Source: Bosea sp. Tri-49
GTDB lineage: Bacteria > Pseudomonadota > Alphaproteobacteria > Rhizobiales > Beijerinckiaceae
NCBI RefSeq assembly: GCF_003952665.1
Contig: NZ_CP017946.1
Location: forward strand, 4,276,501 to 4,340,500
Length of the DNA: 64,000 bases
Reading direction: 5' to 3'
Made by a program: the position numbers and the translations under genes. Of the stretch, positions 8,362-16,537 are shown one piece after another. Position 1 is the first letter of the stretch; every line of letters starts with the position of its first letter. The notes below the pieces were generated by a model. It saw nothing but the letters and a program-made list of their open reading frames with translations. It was not told where the DNA came from and did no database searches.

Positions 8362-9414
8362 TTAACGGACCGCGTCGGGCAGGCGCGGCAGGATCGCCCG
8401 GAAGGTCGCGCCCTGGCCGACGACGCTCTCGATGGTCAGGCGGCCGCGATGGCGCAGGACGATGTGCTTGACGATGGCGAGCCCGAGGCCCGTGCCGCCG
8501 GCCTCGCGGCTGGCGGCCGTGTCTACACGATAGAAGCGCTCGGTCAGACGGGGCAGGTGCTCCGGGGCAATGCCGGGCCCGTCGTCACGCACGCTGAGGC
8601 TGACCTCGCCGTCGGAAACTCCAACGATGATGTCGACCTCGCCGCCGCGCTGGCCGTATTTGATCGCGTTCTCGACCAGGTTCTCGATCAGCCGCAGCAA
8701 TTCGTCGCGGTCGCCCGCGACGGTGACAGGCCGCTGCGGCACGTCGAGCTTCAGCGTCACCTCGCGCTCGCGCGCCATCAGCACGAGCGAGTCCAGGATC
8801 TCGCGGGCGATGCCGGCAAGATCGACCGGCGCCTCCGGCGCGAGATGGGCGCGCAGTTCGATGCGCGAGAGCGAGAGCAGGTCATCGACCAGGCGGGCCA
8901 TGCGCAGGCCCTGCTCGCGCATGATCGCGAGGAACCGGTCGCGCGCTGCGGCGTCGTTGCGCGCCGGCCCCTGCAGGGTCTCGATGAAGCCGAGCACGGA
9001 GGCGAGCGGCGTGCGCAATTCATGGCTGGCATTGGCGACGAAGTCGACGCGCATGCGCTCGGTCATGCGCTGCTCGCTGAGGTCCTCGAAGGTCAATAGC
9101 ACCGCCCGGCGCCAACCGCTGCCGGCGAGCGCGGCGATATGGATGCGGAAGGTGCGCTCGACCGGCACGCGCTCGATCAGCTCGATGGCACGGCGGCCGC
9201 CATGGCGCGAGACCTGCTCGATCGCATCGATCAGATCAGGATCGCGCATCACCAAGGCGAGCGGCTTGCCCTTGGCGAGTGCCGCGATCAGGGCCGGCGC
9301 TGTCGGGCTGAGTGCCTGGATCACGCCCTGCGGGTCGAGCAGCACGGCGGGGACGCCGATGGCCTCGATCAGCGCGGCGGTGACCGGCGCCTTTGGGTCG
9401 ACCAAAGCGTGCAT
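8362..9414 (-). CDS. phoR: Phosphate regulon sensor histidine kinase PhoR
   Basis: Sensor kinase of 350 residues that phosphorylates PhoB. The N-terminal PAS-like region (about 15-115, VPAVLLDPQGVIQALSP) is followed by the dimerisation/phosphoacceptor domain with H131 in ASHELRTPLASV. The catalytic domain has the N-box NLVENAIKYG, the G1 box DDGPGIAPEHL and the G2 box GGTGLGLAIVKH. No transmembrane helix is visible, and an in-frame stop closes the frame upstream, so the protein appears cytosolic. It lies upstream of pstS, but the Pho box falls between them, so phoR may be transcribed both alone and with the pst genes. Confidence 0.92.
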   Translation of the reverse strand: MHALVDPKAPVTAALIEAIGVPAVLLDPQGVIQALSPTAPALIAALAKGKPLALVMRDPDLIDAIEQVSRHGGRRAIELIERVPVERTFRIHIAALAGSGWRRAVLLTFEDLSEQRMTERMRVDFVANASHELRTPLASVLGFIETLQGPARNDAAARDRFLAIMREQGLRMARLVDDLLSLSRIELRAHLAPEAPVDLAGIAREILDSLVLMAREREVTLKLDVPQRPVTVAGDRDELLRLIENLVENAIKYGQRGGEVDIIVGVSDGEVSLSVRDDGPGIAPEHLPRLTERFYRVDTAASREAGGTGLGLAIVKHIVLRHRGRLTIESVVGQGATFRAILPRLPDAVR

Positions 9415-9537
9415 GCGGTTCCTGCCTTTCGAGGCGTGGTCTGCGGCGAGGCCTCTTAGGCCGGAGTGGCACCAGGGCGCAATTCCCTTCCTGCACCGCG
9501 CACTCTAGCTTGCGAGCCAGCGCAGGAGACAATCGCG

Positions 9538-10443
9538 ATGGCGAAGAAGGCTTCGAATGGCATGAAGGCAGGCAAGCACGGTAAGGCAAAGCATAACGAG
9601 CTCGATTTCGACATCGAAGCGGAAGCCCTGCCCAAGGAGATCGACGACAAGGCCTTCGCCAGCGGCGGATACCCCTATCACCGGAAATACAAGCGCAAGC
9701 TCTACGAGAAGGAGCTCGAGCCGCTCCAGATCGAGCTGCAGAAGCTGCTCGGCTGGGTGCGCGAGAAGGGCGAGCGGCTGGTCATCGTCTTCGAGGGGCG
9801 CGACGGTGCCGGCAAGGGCGGCGCGATCACGCGCTTCACCCAGCATCTCAATCCGCGCCAGGCGCGGGTCGTCGCCCTGTCGAAGCCATCCGACACCGAG
9901 AAGGGGCAGTGGTATTTCCAGCGCTATGCGGCAGAGATGCCGGCGGCCGGCGAGATCGTGTTCTTCGACCGCTCCTGGTACAACCGGGCCGGCGTCGAGC
10001 TCGTCATGGGCTTCAGCACGCAAGAGCAGTCGGAGAGCTTCCTGCGCGAAGCTCCGGTCTTCGAGGGCATGCTGGCTCGCGACGGCATCAGGCTGGTCAA
10101 GCTGTTCCTGACCATCGGTCGCGAGATGCAGATGAGCCGGCTGCACGCGCGCTGGCACGATCCGCTCAAGCGCTGGAAGCTGTCATCGATCGATTTCGAG
10201 GCGATCCCGCGCTTCGACGCCTATTCCGACGCCTTCGACGGCTTGCTCGACAAGACCTCGACCGATCAGGCCCCCTGGACGGTGCTGCGCGCCAACGACA
10301 AGTTCCGCACGCGCCTGAACGCGATCCGCCATGTGCTCCACGCCGTGCCCTACAAGGGCAAGGACGAGGAGGCGATCGGCGAGATCGACCACAGGATCGT
10401 GCTGACGGCCGAGGAATATCTGAGCAACGGCGGCGAGAGCTGA
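9538..10443 (+). CDS. ppk2: Polyphosphate kinase 2
   Basis: PPK2-family enzyme of 301 residues that transfers phosphate between polyphosphate and nucleotides (ADP/GDP or the monophosphates, depending on class). The core has Walker A GRDGAGKGG (87-95), the lid region with ARVVALSKPSDTEKGQWYFQR and Walker B FFDRSWYNRAG (140-150). The Lys-rich N-terminus is typical. Start ATG 9538 is preceded by AGGAG at 9524. Divergent from phoR with 123 bases between, so phosphate sensing and storage are neighbours. No Pho box is visible in that gap. Confidence 0.93.
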   Translation: MAKKASNGMKAGKHGKAKHNELDFDIEAEALPKEIDDKAFASGGYPYHRKYKRKLYEKELEPLQIELQKLLGWVREKGERLVIVFEGRDGAGKGGAITRFTQHLNPRQARVVALSKPSDTEKGQWYFQRYAAEMPAAGEIVFFDRSWYNRAGVELVMGFSTQEQSESFLREAPVFEGMLARDGIRLVKLFLTIGREMQMSRLHARWHDPLKRWKLSSIDFEAIPRFDAYSDAFDGLLDKTSTDQAPWTVLRANDKFRTRLNAIRHVLHAVPYKGKDEEAIGEIDHRIVLTAEEYLSNGGES

Positions 10444-10454
10444 GACTTTAAGAC

Positions 10455-11429
10455 TTAGCGCTCGTGCCGCCTGATGCGCCGGAACATCTCGTTCAGCGCC
10501 AGCAGCACCAGCGCCAGGATGAAGGGCAGGATGTAGTAGATGATCCGGAAGAGCAGCAGCGCGCCGAGCACCTGCTCGAAGGGCAGGCGGCTGAGCGCGA
10601 TCAGCATGGTCGCCTCGAAGACCCCGAGCCCGCCCGGCGCATGGCTGGCGATGCCGATCAGGCAGGCGAAGATGTAAGCCGCCAGGAAGCTCTCATAGGG
10701 CAGGTCGTGGCCGCCCGGCAGCAGCACGTAGAGCACGGCGGCGGCAGCGCAGACCTCGGCGGCGCCGAGCAGCATCTGCGCCAGCGTGACGCCCAGGCCC
10801 GGCAGCGGCAGGTTCCAGCCGCTGACCCGCAAGGTGCGCTCGCCGGTCGCGATCCAGAAGAGGTAGCCGAGCGTTCCGAGCGTGACCGCACCACCGACTG
10901 CCTGGACCACCAGAGGCGAGGTGCGCGCCAGCTGGGCCACCGAATCCGTGGCGTAGAACAGGCTGGCGCAGAGGATCATGCCGAGACCGAGCCAGAAGGT
11001 GAGGCCGGCGATCACGGTCAGGCTCGCGACCTCCGAAGCGCGCACGCCCTTGGCCGAATAGATCCAGTAGCGCACCGTGCCGCCGGTCACGATCGGGAAG
11101 CCGAGCGTAAAGGCGACGGAATAGCTGGTGAAGGAGGCGAGCGCCGTCGTCCGATAGGGAATCGACAGGCCGAGCCGGCGCAGAGCCACCGCGTCATAGC
11201 CAGTGAGCAGCAGATAGCTCAGCGCGGTGAAGCCGAGCGCGAGCAGGAGCTGGCGCTGGCTGGCATTGGCGAAGGCACGGGCAAGCTCGCCGGGCTCGAT
11301 CTCGCGAACGATGTAGTAGAGCACGACCAGCGAGGCGATGAAGATCACCGAACTGGCGAGCGGGCCGAGCCACCACCAGCGGCTGCGCTTGCGCAGCGGC
11401 ATCCCTGGCTCGTGCGGGCCAAACGACAT
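10455..11429 (-). CDS. YbhN/LPG-synthase-TM family membrane protein (UPF0104)
   Basis: Integral membrane protein of 324 residues related to the transmembrane flippase half of lysylphosphatidylglycerol synthases. It has about eight hydrophobic helices and the family patterns YDAVALRRLG, GFPIVTGGTVRYWIY and SHAPGGLGVFEA. The cytosolic synthetase domain of MprF is absent, so it cannot by itself aminoacylate lipid. Its substrate is unknown; a role in moving or sensing lipids is inferred. The start at ATG 11429 (MSFGPHEPG) is used because upstream codons are not conserved-looking. Converges with ppk2, 11 bases apart, with no clear terminator. Confidence 0.82.
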   Translation of the reverse strand: MSFGPHEPGMPLRKRSRWWWLGPLASSVIFIASLVVLYYIVREIEPGELARAFANASQRQLLLALGFTALSYLLLTGYDAVALRRLGLSIPYRTTALASFTSYSVAFTLGFPIVTGGTVRYWIYSAKGVRASEVASLTVIAGLTFWLGLGMILCASLFYATDSVAQLARTSPLVVQAVGGAVTLGTLGYLFWIATGERTLRVSGWNLPLPGLGVTLAQMLLGAAEVCAAAAVLYVLLPGGHDLPYESFLAAYIFACLIGIASHAPGGLGVFEATMLIALSRLPFEQVLGALLLFRIIYYILPFILALVLLALNEMFRRIRRHER

Positions 11430-11620
11430 CAGCACTCTTGTCGGGTTGTGCTCGCACGCAGAATGCGGCGAGCAAGGCGGGTTGCTGGCGGCTGGCCCTG
11501 ACGGCCGGCCCGAGAGATAGCGCCTCCGCCGCGATGCACAAGTCGGTACACCGCGGCGAATGCGCGCCATGAAGCTGGCGCAGGACGCGCCGGCTGCCTG
11601 GAGAGTGGCGAGCGAAATTG

Positions 11621-13144
11621 CTAGCCCTCGCCCGCCATGGCCTCCGCGAAGAACGTCTCGGGATCGTCGACCTCGACCAGCCGCCGCCGATCGATCTGCC
11701 AGAAGCGGTTGCCGATGGCTCGAACGAAGCTGCGATCGTGCGAGACCAGCAGGCAACTCGTCTCGCCGGCAGTGAGCTCGGCTTCCAAGGCTTCCTGCCC
11801 CTCGATGTCGAGATGGTTGGTCGGCTCGTCCAGCAGGTAGAAATTCGGCCGGGCGAGGCGCAGCGCCAGCATGGCGAGCCGCGCCCTCTGCCCGCCCGAA
11901 AGCGCGCCGATCGGACCGGTCTGGCGATCGATGACGATGCCGGCGCCGGCAAGCAGGCCGCGGGCCGGCTGGTCGCCGATATCGAAGCGACGGCTGATCA
12001 GCCCGTGCGGTGTCTCGGCATCGGGCAGCTCGGCGAGACTCTGGCTGGCATGGCCGAGCACCAGCGAGGGCGTCGGCTTGATGCCGCGCTGATCGCCACC
12101 TGCGATCGCCTTATGGAGCATGGTGATGAAGCGCGACTTGCCGGCGCCGTTCAAGCCGAGCAGCACGATGCGGTCGCCGGGGCTGATCCAGCGCTTGCCA
12201 GTCTTGAACAGCAGCCGCTCGTCCGGCGTCTCGACTGCGACGTCGTCGAGCGCGATCAGGACCCGCGCATGCGTACCCTGGCTGGCGAGCCTGATCGCGC
12301 CCGCGGAGCGCTCACGATGGGCCGGACGCGCCACCGCTTCGAGCTCGTCGGCCCGTCGCTTTAGCTGCTTGGTCTTGCTCAGCAGGAGATCGCTGCCGGA
12401 ATTGATGCCGAGATTGTTCAGCTTCGCCGCCTGCCGCCGCATCTGCTGGACGGCCTTGAGATCGCGCTCGTTGCGGCGCGCCATCGCAGCGTCGCTCTCG
12501 TCGAGCGCGACGCGGGCCCGCGAATAGGGCAGCGCGAAGAGCTGTGAGTGCTCCTGGCGCAGGAACAGGGTCTTGCCGGTCGCGCTGTCGAGGAAGGCAC
12601 GGTCATGGCTCGACAGGATCACGGCCATGTCGCGCGGCAGGGCCGCAAGCCAGCTCTCCAGCAGGCCGATCCGCGCGAGGTCGAGATGGTTGGTCGGCTC
12701 GTCCAGCAACAACAGGTCAGGCTCGGCGATACCTGCACGCGCCAGCAGGACGAGCCTCTGCCAGCCGCCGCTCAATTGCCCGAGCGGACGCCGGCGCAGT
12801 TCTTCGGGTATCGCGAGCGTGTCGAGCGCGACCTCGACGCGCCAATGCTCGCTCTCGCGTTGATCGGCCGGCAGCCTATCGAGCAGCAGCCGGTCGACGG
12901 GCTGGTCCAGCAATTGCGGCGGGGCGTCCTGCTCGACATGGCCGATGCGCAGGCCGCGCGAGCGCGTGATCTCGCCGGCCGCAGGTTCGACGAGGCCGGC
13001 AAGGCAGCGCAGGAGGGTCGACTTGCCGCGGCCATTGGCGGCGACGAGACCGAGGCGATCGCCGGCAACAAGGGAGAACGAAAGATCGGTGAAGAGCGGC
13101 GTTCCCAGCGTGACGCTGAGATTGCGCAGGGTGATCAGGGTCAT
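11621..13144 (-). CDS. ABC-F family ATPase (duplicated ATP-binding domain)
   Basis: Soluble protein of 507 residues with two ABC domains and no membrane segment, as in ribosome-acting ABC-F factors. The first domain has a slightly altered Walker A AANGRGKST (35-43), signature LSGGWQRL and Walker B DLLLLDEPTNHLD. The linker (about 225-285) is rich in Arg/Lys (LLSKTKQLKRRADELE), as expected for a ribosome-contacting arm. The second domain has GLNGAGKSR, LSGGQRARLAM and FYLLDEPTNHLD. Family members release ribosome-targeting antibiotics or tune translation; which applies here is unknown. A short leader ORF with hairpins lies upstream (13186-13385), a layout seen for inducible ABC-F resistance genes. 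Confidence 0.88.
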   Translation of the reverse strand: MTLITLRNLSVTLGTPLFTDLSFSLVAGDRLGLVAANGRGKSTLLRCLAGLVEPAAGEITRSRGLRIGHVEQDAPPQLLDQPVDRLLLDRLPADQRESEHWRVEVALDTLAIPEELRRRPLGQLSGGWQRLVLLARAGIAEPDLLLLDEPTNHLDLARIGLLESWLAALPRDMAVILSSHDRAFLDSATGKTLFLRQEHSQLFALPYSRARVALDESDAAMARRNERDLKAVQQMRRQAAKLNNLGINSGSDLLLSKTKQLKRRADELEAVARPAHRERSAGAIRLASQGTHARVLIALDDVAVETPDERLLFKTGKRWISPGDRIVLLGLNGAGKSRFITMLHKAIAGGDQRGIKPTPSLVLGHASQSLAELPDAETPHGLISRRFDIGDQPARGLLAGAGIVIDRQTGPIGALSGGQRARLAMLALRLARPNFYLLDEPTNHLDIEGQEALEAELTAGETSCLLVSHDRSFVRAIGNRFWQIDRRRLVEVDDPETFFAEAMAGEG

Positions 13145-13185
13145 GGTCGGTCTCTGGACTGCCCGAGCCGCGCGTCGTCATCCGG

Positions 13186-13202
13186 CCGGGGTCCTGCCCC
13201 GG
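13186..13202 (-). repeat. GC palindrome in the ABC-F leader
   Basis: Stem CCGGGG (13186-13191), loop TCCTG, stem CCCCGG (13197-13202), 42 bases before the ABC-F ATG. It may sequester the initiation region or be one copy of a dispersed extragenic palindrome, since it sits after GTCATCCGGC much as the palindrome at 27633 follows GTC. Confidence 0.5.
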
Positions 13203-13262
13203 AGCGTCACGAATGCGGAACGCTGTGCTCGATGAGAGGATGAGACGCAGCGGAAACGCTAC

Positions 13263-13277
13263 GCCCTCACGAAGGGC
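13263..13277 (-). promoter_or_regulatory. Second hairpin of a putative attenuator before the ABC-F gene
   Basis: Stem GCCCT (13263-13267), loop of five bases, stem AGGGC (13273-13277). Read on the minus strand, its first arm could instead pair with the AGGGC end of the hairpin at 13317-13340, making two alternative RNA folds. Confidence 0.4.
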
Positions 13278-13313
13278 AGACCTGGACGAGAACCGTGGGG
13301 ATCGCCTGTGCGG

Positions 13314-13385
13314 TCAGCCCTGCAAGCTGGCTTGCAGGGCCTGAACGGGGCCGCGCTGACGATGGTGACGAAAGAACGTGATCAC
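13314..13385 (-). CDS. Candidate 23-residue leader peptide upstream of ABC-F gene
   Basis: Short frame starting at GTG 13385 with an excellent ribosome-binding site, AAAGGAGG (13391-13398), five to six bases upstream. The peptide begins MITFFRHHRQRG and ends in ASLQG before TGA (13314-13316). Its last third is folded into a perfect 10-bp hairpin (13317-13340). It precedes the ABC-F ATPase by 169 bases on the same strand. Leader peptides on which ribosomes stall are known upstream of ABC-F and erm genes, so a regulatory role is inferred. No homologue is recognised. The strength of the ribosome site is the main support. Confidence 0.55.
   Translation of the reverse strand: MITFFRHHRQRGPVQALQASLQG
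13317..13340 (-). promoter_or_regulatory. Perfect hairpin overlapping the leader ORF
   Basis: Arms GCCCTGCAAG (13317-13326) and CTTGCAGGGC (13331-13340) with a four-base loop. It covers the last codons of the leader peptide. A ribosome stalled in the leader would block this fold. No T-run follows, so action on translation or on Rho is more likely than classical intrinsic termination. Confidence 0.6.
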
Positions 13386-13455
13386 GCAGCCCTCCTTTGG
13401 TTCGTGTGAACAGACGAGACGGAATTAGCGCCGTTCGCTGGCCAGCGCAATCGCC

Positions 13456-14019
13456 TCAGGCGGTCTTGCGGAAGATGCGGAGCGTCTTGAACTCGCCGAT
13501 CTCCTCAACTCCACGGGACTTGGCCCAGTCCGCGATGATCGGCTTGGCTCCCTCGTAAGCGAAGGAGCCGGTGTAGAACAGGATGTAGCCGCCGGTATCG
13601 GTCTGGTCGGTGAAGAGCTGCATCACCTCGAGATCGGTCAGCGCGCCATAGGCGTCGTTCTTCTCGCTGCGGAACTCGCAGGAGTGGAACAGCGTGACGA
13701 CGTCGAACCGCGGCAGCAGCCGGACATTGCTGGTGTAGATGTCGCCGAAATAGGCGCTGTAGGTCTTGGTGATCGTCGGATTGTCGATCGCGAGCTTGAC
13801 GAAGGCATCGTATTCCTTCGGCGAGGCGGTGATCCCAAGCACCGTATTGTCGAATTCCGGCTCGGCGCAGCGGATGCCGACATAATGGTGGCCGCCAGTG
13901 CCGAAATGGTAGATGCGCTTGCCGGTCAGGCCCTGCTCTTCCAGCCATTCGACGAAGTGCACGTCGCAGGGGCATTGCTCGACGCGCAGGCCCCAATAGA
14001 CGTCCCAGATGTTCAACAT
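13456..14019 (-). CDS. Conserved-looking hypothetical protein, methyltransferase-like fold possible
   Basis: Protein of 187 residues (start ATG 14019, MLNIWDVYWGLRVEQCPCDV). I do not recognise the family. The layout of a glycine-containing loop after a strand (IYHFGTGGHHYVGI), then an acidic strand end (RFDVVTLFHSCEF) and a C-terminal strand pair resembles class I SAM-dependent methyltransferases, but the usual GxGxG loop is not clear. It has no signal peptide or membrane segment. Cys residues in QCPCD near the N-terminus could be metal or redox sites. It lies 60-odd bases after the ABC fusion gene on the same strand and may share its transcript. Codon use matches the neighbours. Confidence 0.7.
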   Translation of the reverse strand: MLNIWDVYWGLRVEQCPCDVHFVEWLEEQGLTGKRIYHFGTGGHHYVGIRCAEPEFDNTVLGITASPKEYDAFVKLAIDNPTITKTYSAYFGDIYTSNVRLLPRFDVVTLFHSCEFRSEKNDAYGALTDLEVMQLFTDQTDTGGYILFYTGSFAYEGAKPIIADWAKSRGVEEIGEFKTLRIFRKTA

Positions 14020-14091
14020 GTGATCGCTCCGTATCGTGAAGGCCGGGAGTGCCGGCACTGGATGGAAAAGGTCCTGAATCCTGCCTGAGCC

Positions 14092-15960
14092 TCAGCCGCC
14101 ACCGGCTTCGGCGAGCGCTGCCGGACGCACGCCATCGCTGGAGACGATGCGGGCGACGCCACCGGCGCGGCGCATGGTGAGATGATGGTCGGCCGCTTCG
14201 GCGAAGCCGGGGCTCTGGCCGATCAGCAGCATGACCGCATTGGGACGGGCCGCCCGCAATCGCGCCAGCAGATCGAGCGCCGCCTCGGTCTCCAGACCAC
14301 TCGTCGCCTCGTCGAGCAGGAGGATGTCGGGCTCCGCCAATTCGGCGCGCGCCAGAGCGAGGCGCTGGCGATCGCCAGTGGTCAGCGCCTTCTCCCAGTC
14401 GCGCGACAGATCCAGCTGCGGCACGAGGCCCGAGAGACCGTAGTGCCGCAAGGCCGCCTCCGCCTGCGCAGCGCCATGGCCGCCGATCGGATCGAGCGCG
14501 GCCCGAAGGCTGCCTTCCGACAGGTGCAGATGCTGCGGCAGCACCGCGATACGCGCCTCGTCCGGCAGAGCAACCGAGCCCCGGCCCCAGGGCCAGAGGC
14601 CCGCGACGGCCTGGATCAAGGCGGCCTTGCCGTGCCCCATCTCGCCGGCGACATGGATCGTCGCTCCGGCCGGCAGCGCCAGGCCGAAATCGGCGAGGAG
14701 CGTGCGGCCGTCGCGGTCGGTCAAGGTCAACTCGTCGAGCTGCAAGCCACCGTCCTCGCTCGGCAGGACGACGATGTCGCTTTCCGCCGAGCCGGCCTCG
14801 ATCGCGCCCAGCGCAATGGCGAGCTCGTTGACGCGCCGCGCCGAGGCCAGCCACTCGGCAATCCGCATGAAGTTGTCGAGCACCCAGTTGAAGGCGTTCT
14901 GCACGGCGACGAAAGCGGCGGCGACCTGGACGACGTCGCCAAGCGACATCTCGCCCGAGAGGTACTTTGGCGCAGCCAGCAGGAGCGGCACGACCGGGAC
15001 GAGGGCGCCGCTGCCATTGGTGATCCAGGTCAGCCGGCCGCGCTGGCGGATCATGGCGAGCCAGCGCGTGACCAGGGTGTCATAGGTCGCGGCGACGGCA
15101 CGGCGTTCGCCGACCTCGGCCCGCGAGAGCGCGATCGTCTCGCCATGGTCGCGGATACGCATCAGCGAGAAGCGCAGGCGTGCCTCGCCCTCGTTGCGGG
15201 CGGCGATCAGGCGCGGCAGCGGCCGACCGACCCAGGTGATCAGGCCGGAGACCAGGACGGCATAGATGATCGCGGCCAGGACCATATAGGCCGGAATCTC
15301 GAACGGAACGCCGTGAGCCTCGACGCTGAGCGAGCCGCCGATCGACCAGAGGATGCCGATGAAGGTGATCGCGGTGATCACGGCCGAGAGCAGGCCGATG
15401 GCGAAGTCGACCACCGGCTCGGTCGCCCAGCGCACATCGTCGGCGATGCGGTATTCCGGATTGGCCGGCTCGTAGCCGGAAAGGCCGAGCCGGTAGAAGC
15501 GGCGCTCTCCGATCCAGCGATCGGCGAGCTTGGCCGTGACCCAGGCGCGCCAATGGACCTGAAAGGTCTCGCGCGAAATCAGGATGATGACGCCCAGGCC
15601 CGCCGCGATCAGCACCAGCACCGGGAAGACCGCCATGGCGATCAGCGCGCTTTCGCCGTCCTTCTTCTCGAGCGCGTCGAAGAACCAGCCATTCCAGCGA
15701 TTGACGGTGACGTTGGCGAAGACGGAGAGGATGATCGCGCTCGCCAAAGCGAGCGACCAGAACCAGGCCCGGCTGGCGGTGCCACCGCGCCAGAAGCCGC
15801 CGGTCAGGCGCGCAAAGCTCTTGGCGACCTGCCAATCGGATGGCGGGCCGGCGGCCTGGATACGCTGGTCGACGGCCTTGAGCACAGCCGAAAGATCCCC
15901 CCGGATCGTGACATCGGAGGCGTGACCCGCCGGGTGTTCCCGGTCAGGCTGCGCCACCAT
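14092..15960 (-). CDS. SbmA/BacA-like ABC transporter, fused permease and altered ATPase
   Basis: Protein of 622 residues with an N-terminal permease domain of about six helices (residues 65-375; WFFDALEKKD, FYRLGLSGYEPANPEYRIADDVR) of the SbmA/BacA/ABCD type, and a C-terminal ABC ATPase (about 405-600). Related proteins import or export peptides, vitamin B12 or acyl chains. The ATPase is unusual: Walker A is GEMGHGKA (439-446), with Ala where Ser/Thr binds Mg-ATP. The signature region is LTTGDRQR (526-533), Walker B DILLLDEATS is intact, and the H-loop position has Gln582 (LIGQSP) instead of His. It may hydrolyse ATP slowly or not at all. Start ATG 15960. Confidence 0.85.
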   Translation of the reverse strand: MVAQPDREHPAGHASDVTIRGDLSAVLKAVDQRIQAAGPPSDWQVAKSFARLTGGFWRGGTASRAWFWSLALASAIILSVFANVTVNRWNGWFFDALEKKDGESALIAMAVFPVLVLIAAGLGVIILISRETFQVHWRAWVTAKLADRWIGERRFYRLGLSGYEPANPEYRIADDVRWATEPVVDFAIGLLSAVITAITFIGILWSIGGSLSVEAHGVPFEIPAYMVLAAIIYAVLVSGLITWVGRPLPRLIAARNEGEARLRFSLMRIRDHGETIALSRAEVGERRAVAATYDTLVTRWLAMIRQRGRLTWITNGSGALVPVVPLLLAAPKYLSGEMSLGDVVQVAAAFVAVQNAFNWVLDNFMRIAEWLASARRVNELAIALGAIEAGSAESDIVVLPSEDGGLQLDELTLTDRDGRTLLADFGLALPAGATIHVAGEMGHGKAALIQAVAGLWPWGRGSVALPDEARIAVLPQHLHLSEGSLRAALDPIGGHGAAQAEAALRHYGLSGLVPQLDLSRDWEKALTTGDRQRLALARAELAEPDILLLDEATSGLETEAALDLLARLRAARPNAVMLLIGQSPGFAEAADHHLTMRRAGGVARIVSSDGVRPAALAEAGGG

Positions 15961-16020
15961 CCCGCTTAGCCGGCGGGGGATGAACTGCCGGTGAATGGCG
16001 GATGAATGGCGCCCCGCGCC

Positions 16021-16497
16021 TCAGGCCGCAGCGTTCGCAGGCTCGCCGAGCATCCTTGCCAGGCTTTCGAGTAGCTCCCGCGAGCCTTCTTCGCGCTGGA
16101 TAGGGCCGTCCTTGCCGTCGAGATAGGCGCCCTGCTCGGTGAAGACGAACCTGGTGCCGGTTCCCTCGGGCATGAATTCCATGGTCAGCAACGAGCCCGA
16201 GAGCGGCGCTCCATCGATCGCCATCGCATAGGCGAGGATGATGCGCTCGTTTTGCTGGATCACCTGATAGACGGTGTCGTTGTTGATCGGCGGGCCGCCC
16301 TGGAAGCGAAAACGGCTGCGCTCATGGCCGCCGACGCGGAAGTCGACATCGAATTGCTCGACCTCCCAGCCTTCGCCCTCGGCGAACCAGCGGCGCTTCT
16401 GCTTGGGATCGGCGAAGGCGGCGAAGACGCGGGCAGGCGAGGCGGCATAGCTGCGCTCAAGGGTGAAGCTGGCATGGACGACGGGGGTGGCGGTCAT
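16021..16497 (-). CDS. SRPBCC (AHSA1-like) domain protein
   Basis: Small cytosolic protein of 158 residues with the START/Bet v1-like fold of the AHSA1 group: SFTLERSYAASPARVFAAFADPKQKRRWFAEG at the N-terminus, RVGGHERSRF in the middle and TRFVFTEQGAYLDG near the end. Such proteins bind hydrophobic ligands; the ligand is unknown. It is the last gene of an arsR-SRPBCC-GST-SRPBCC operon and is a paralogue of the gene at 17279, sharing the segment SPARVFAAFADP. Start ATG 16497 is chosen because it lies directly before the conserved domain. Confidence 0.88.
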   Translation of the reverse strand: MTATPVVHASFTLERSYAASPARVFAAFADPKQKRRWFAEGEGWEVEQFDVDFRVGGHERSRFRFQGGPPINNDTVYQVIQQNERIILAYAMAIDGAPLSGSLLTMEFMPEGTGTRFVFTEQGAYLDGKDGPIQREEGSRELLESLARMLGEPANAAA

Positions 16498-16537
16498 GGT
16501 TGTTTCTCTTGGCTGATGAGGATCGAAGAGGGTTGGA

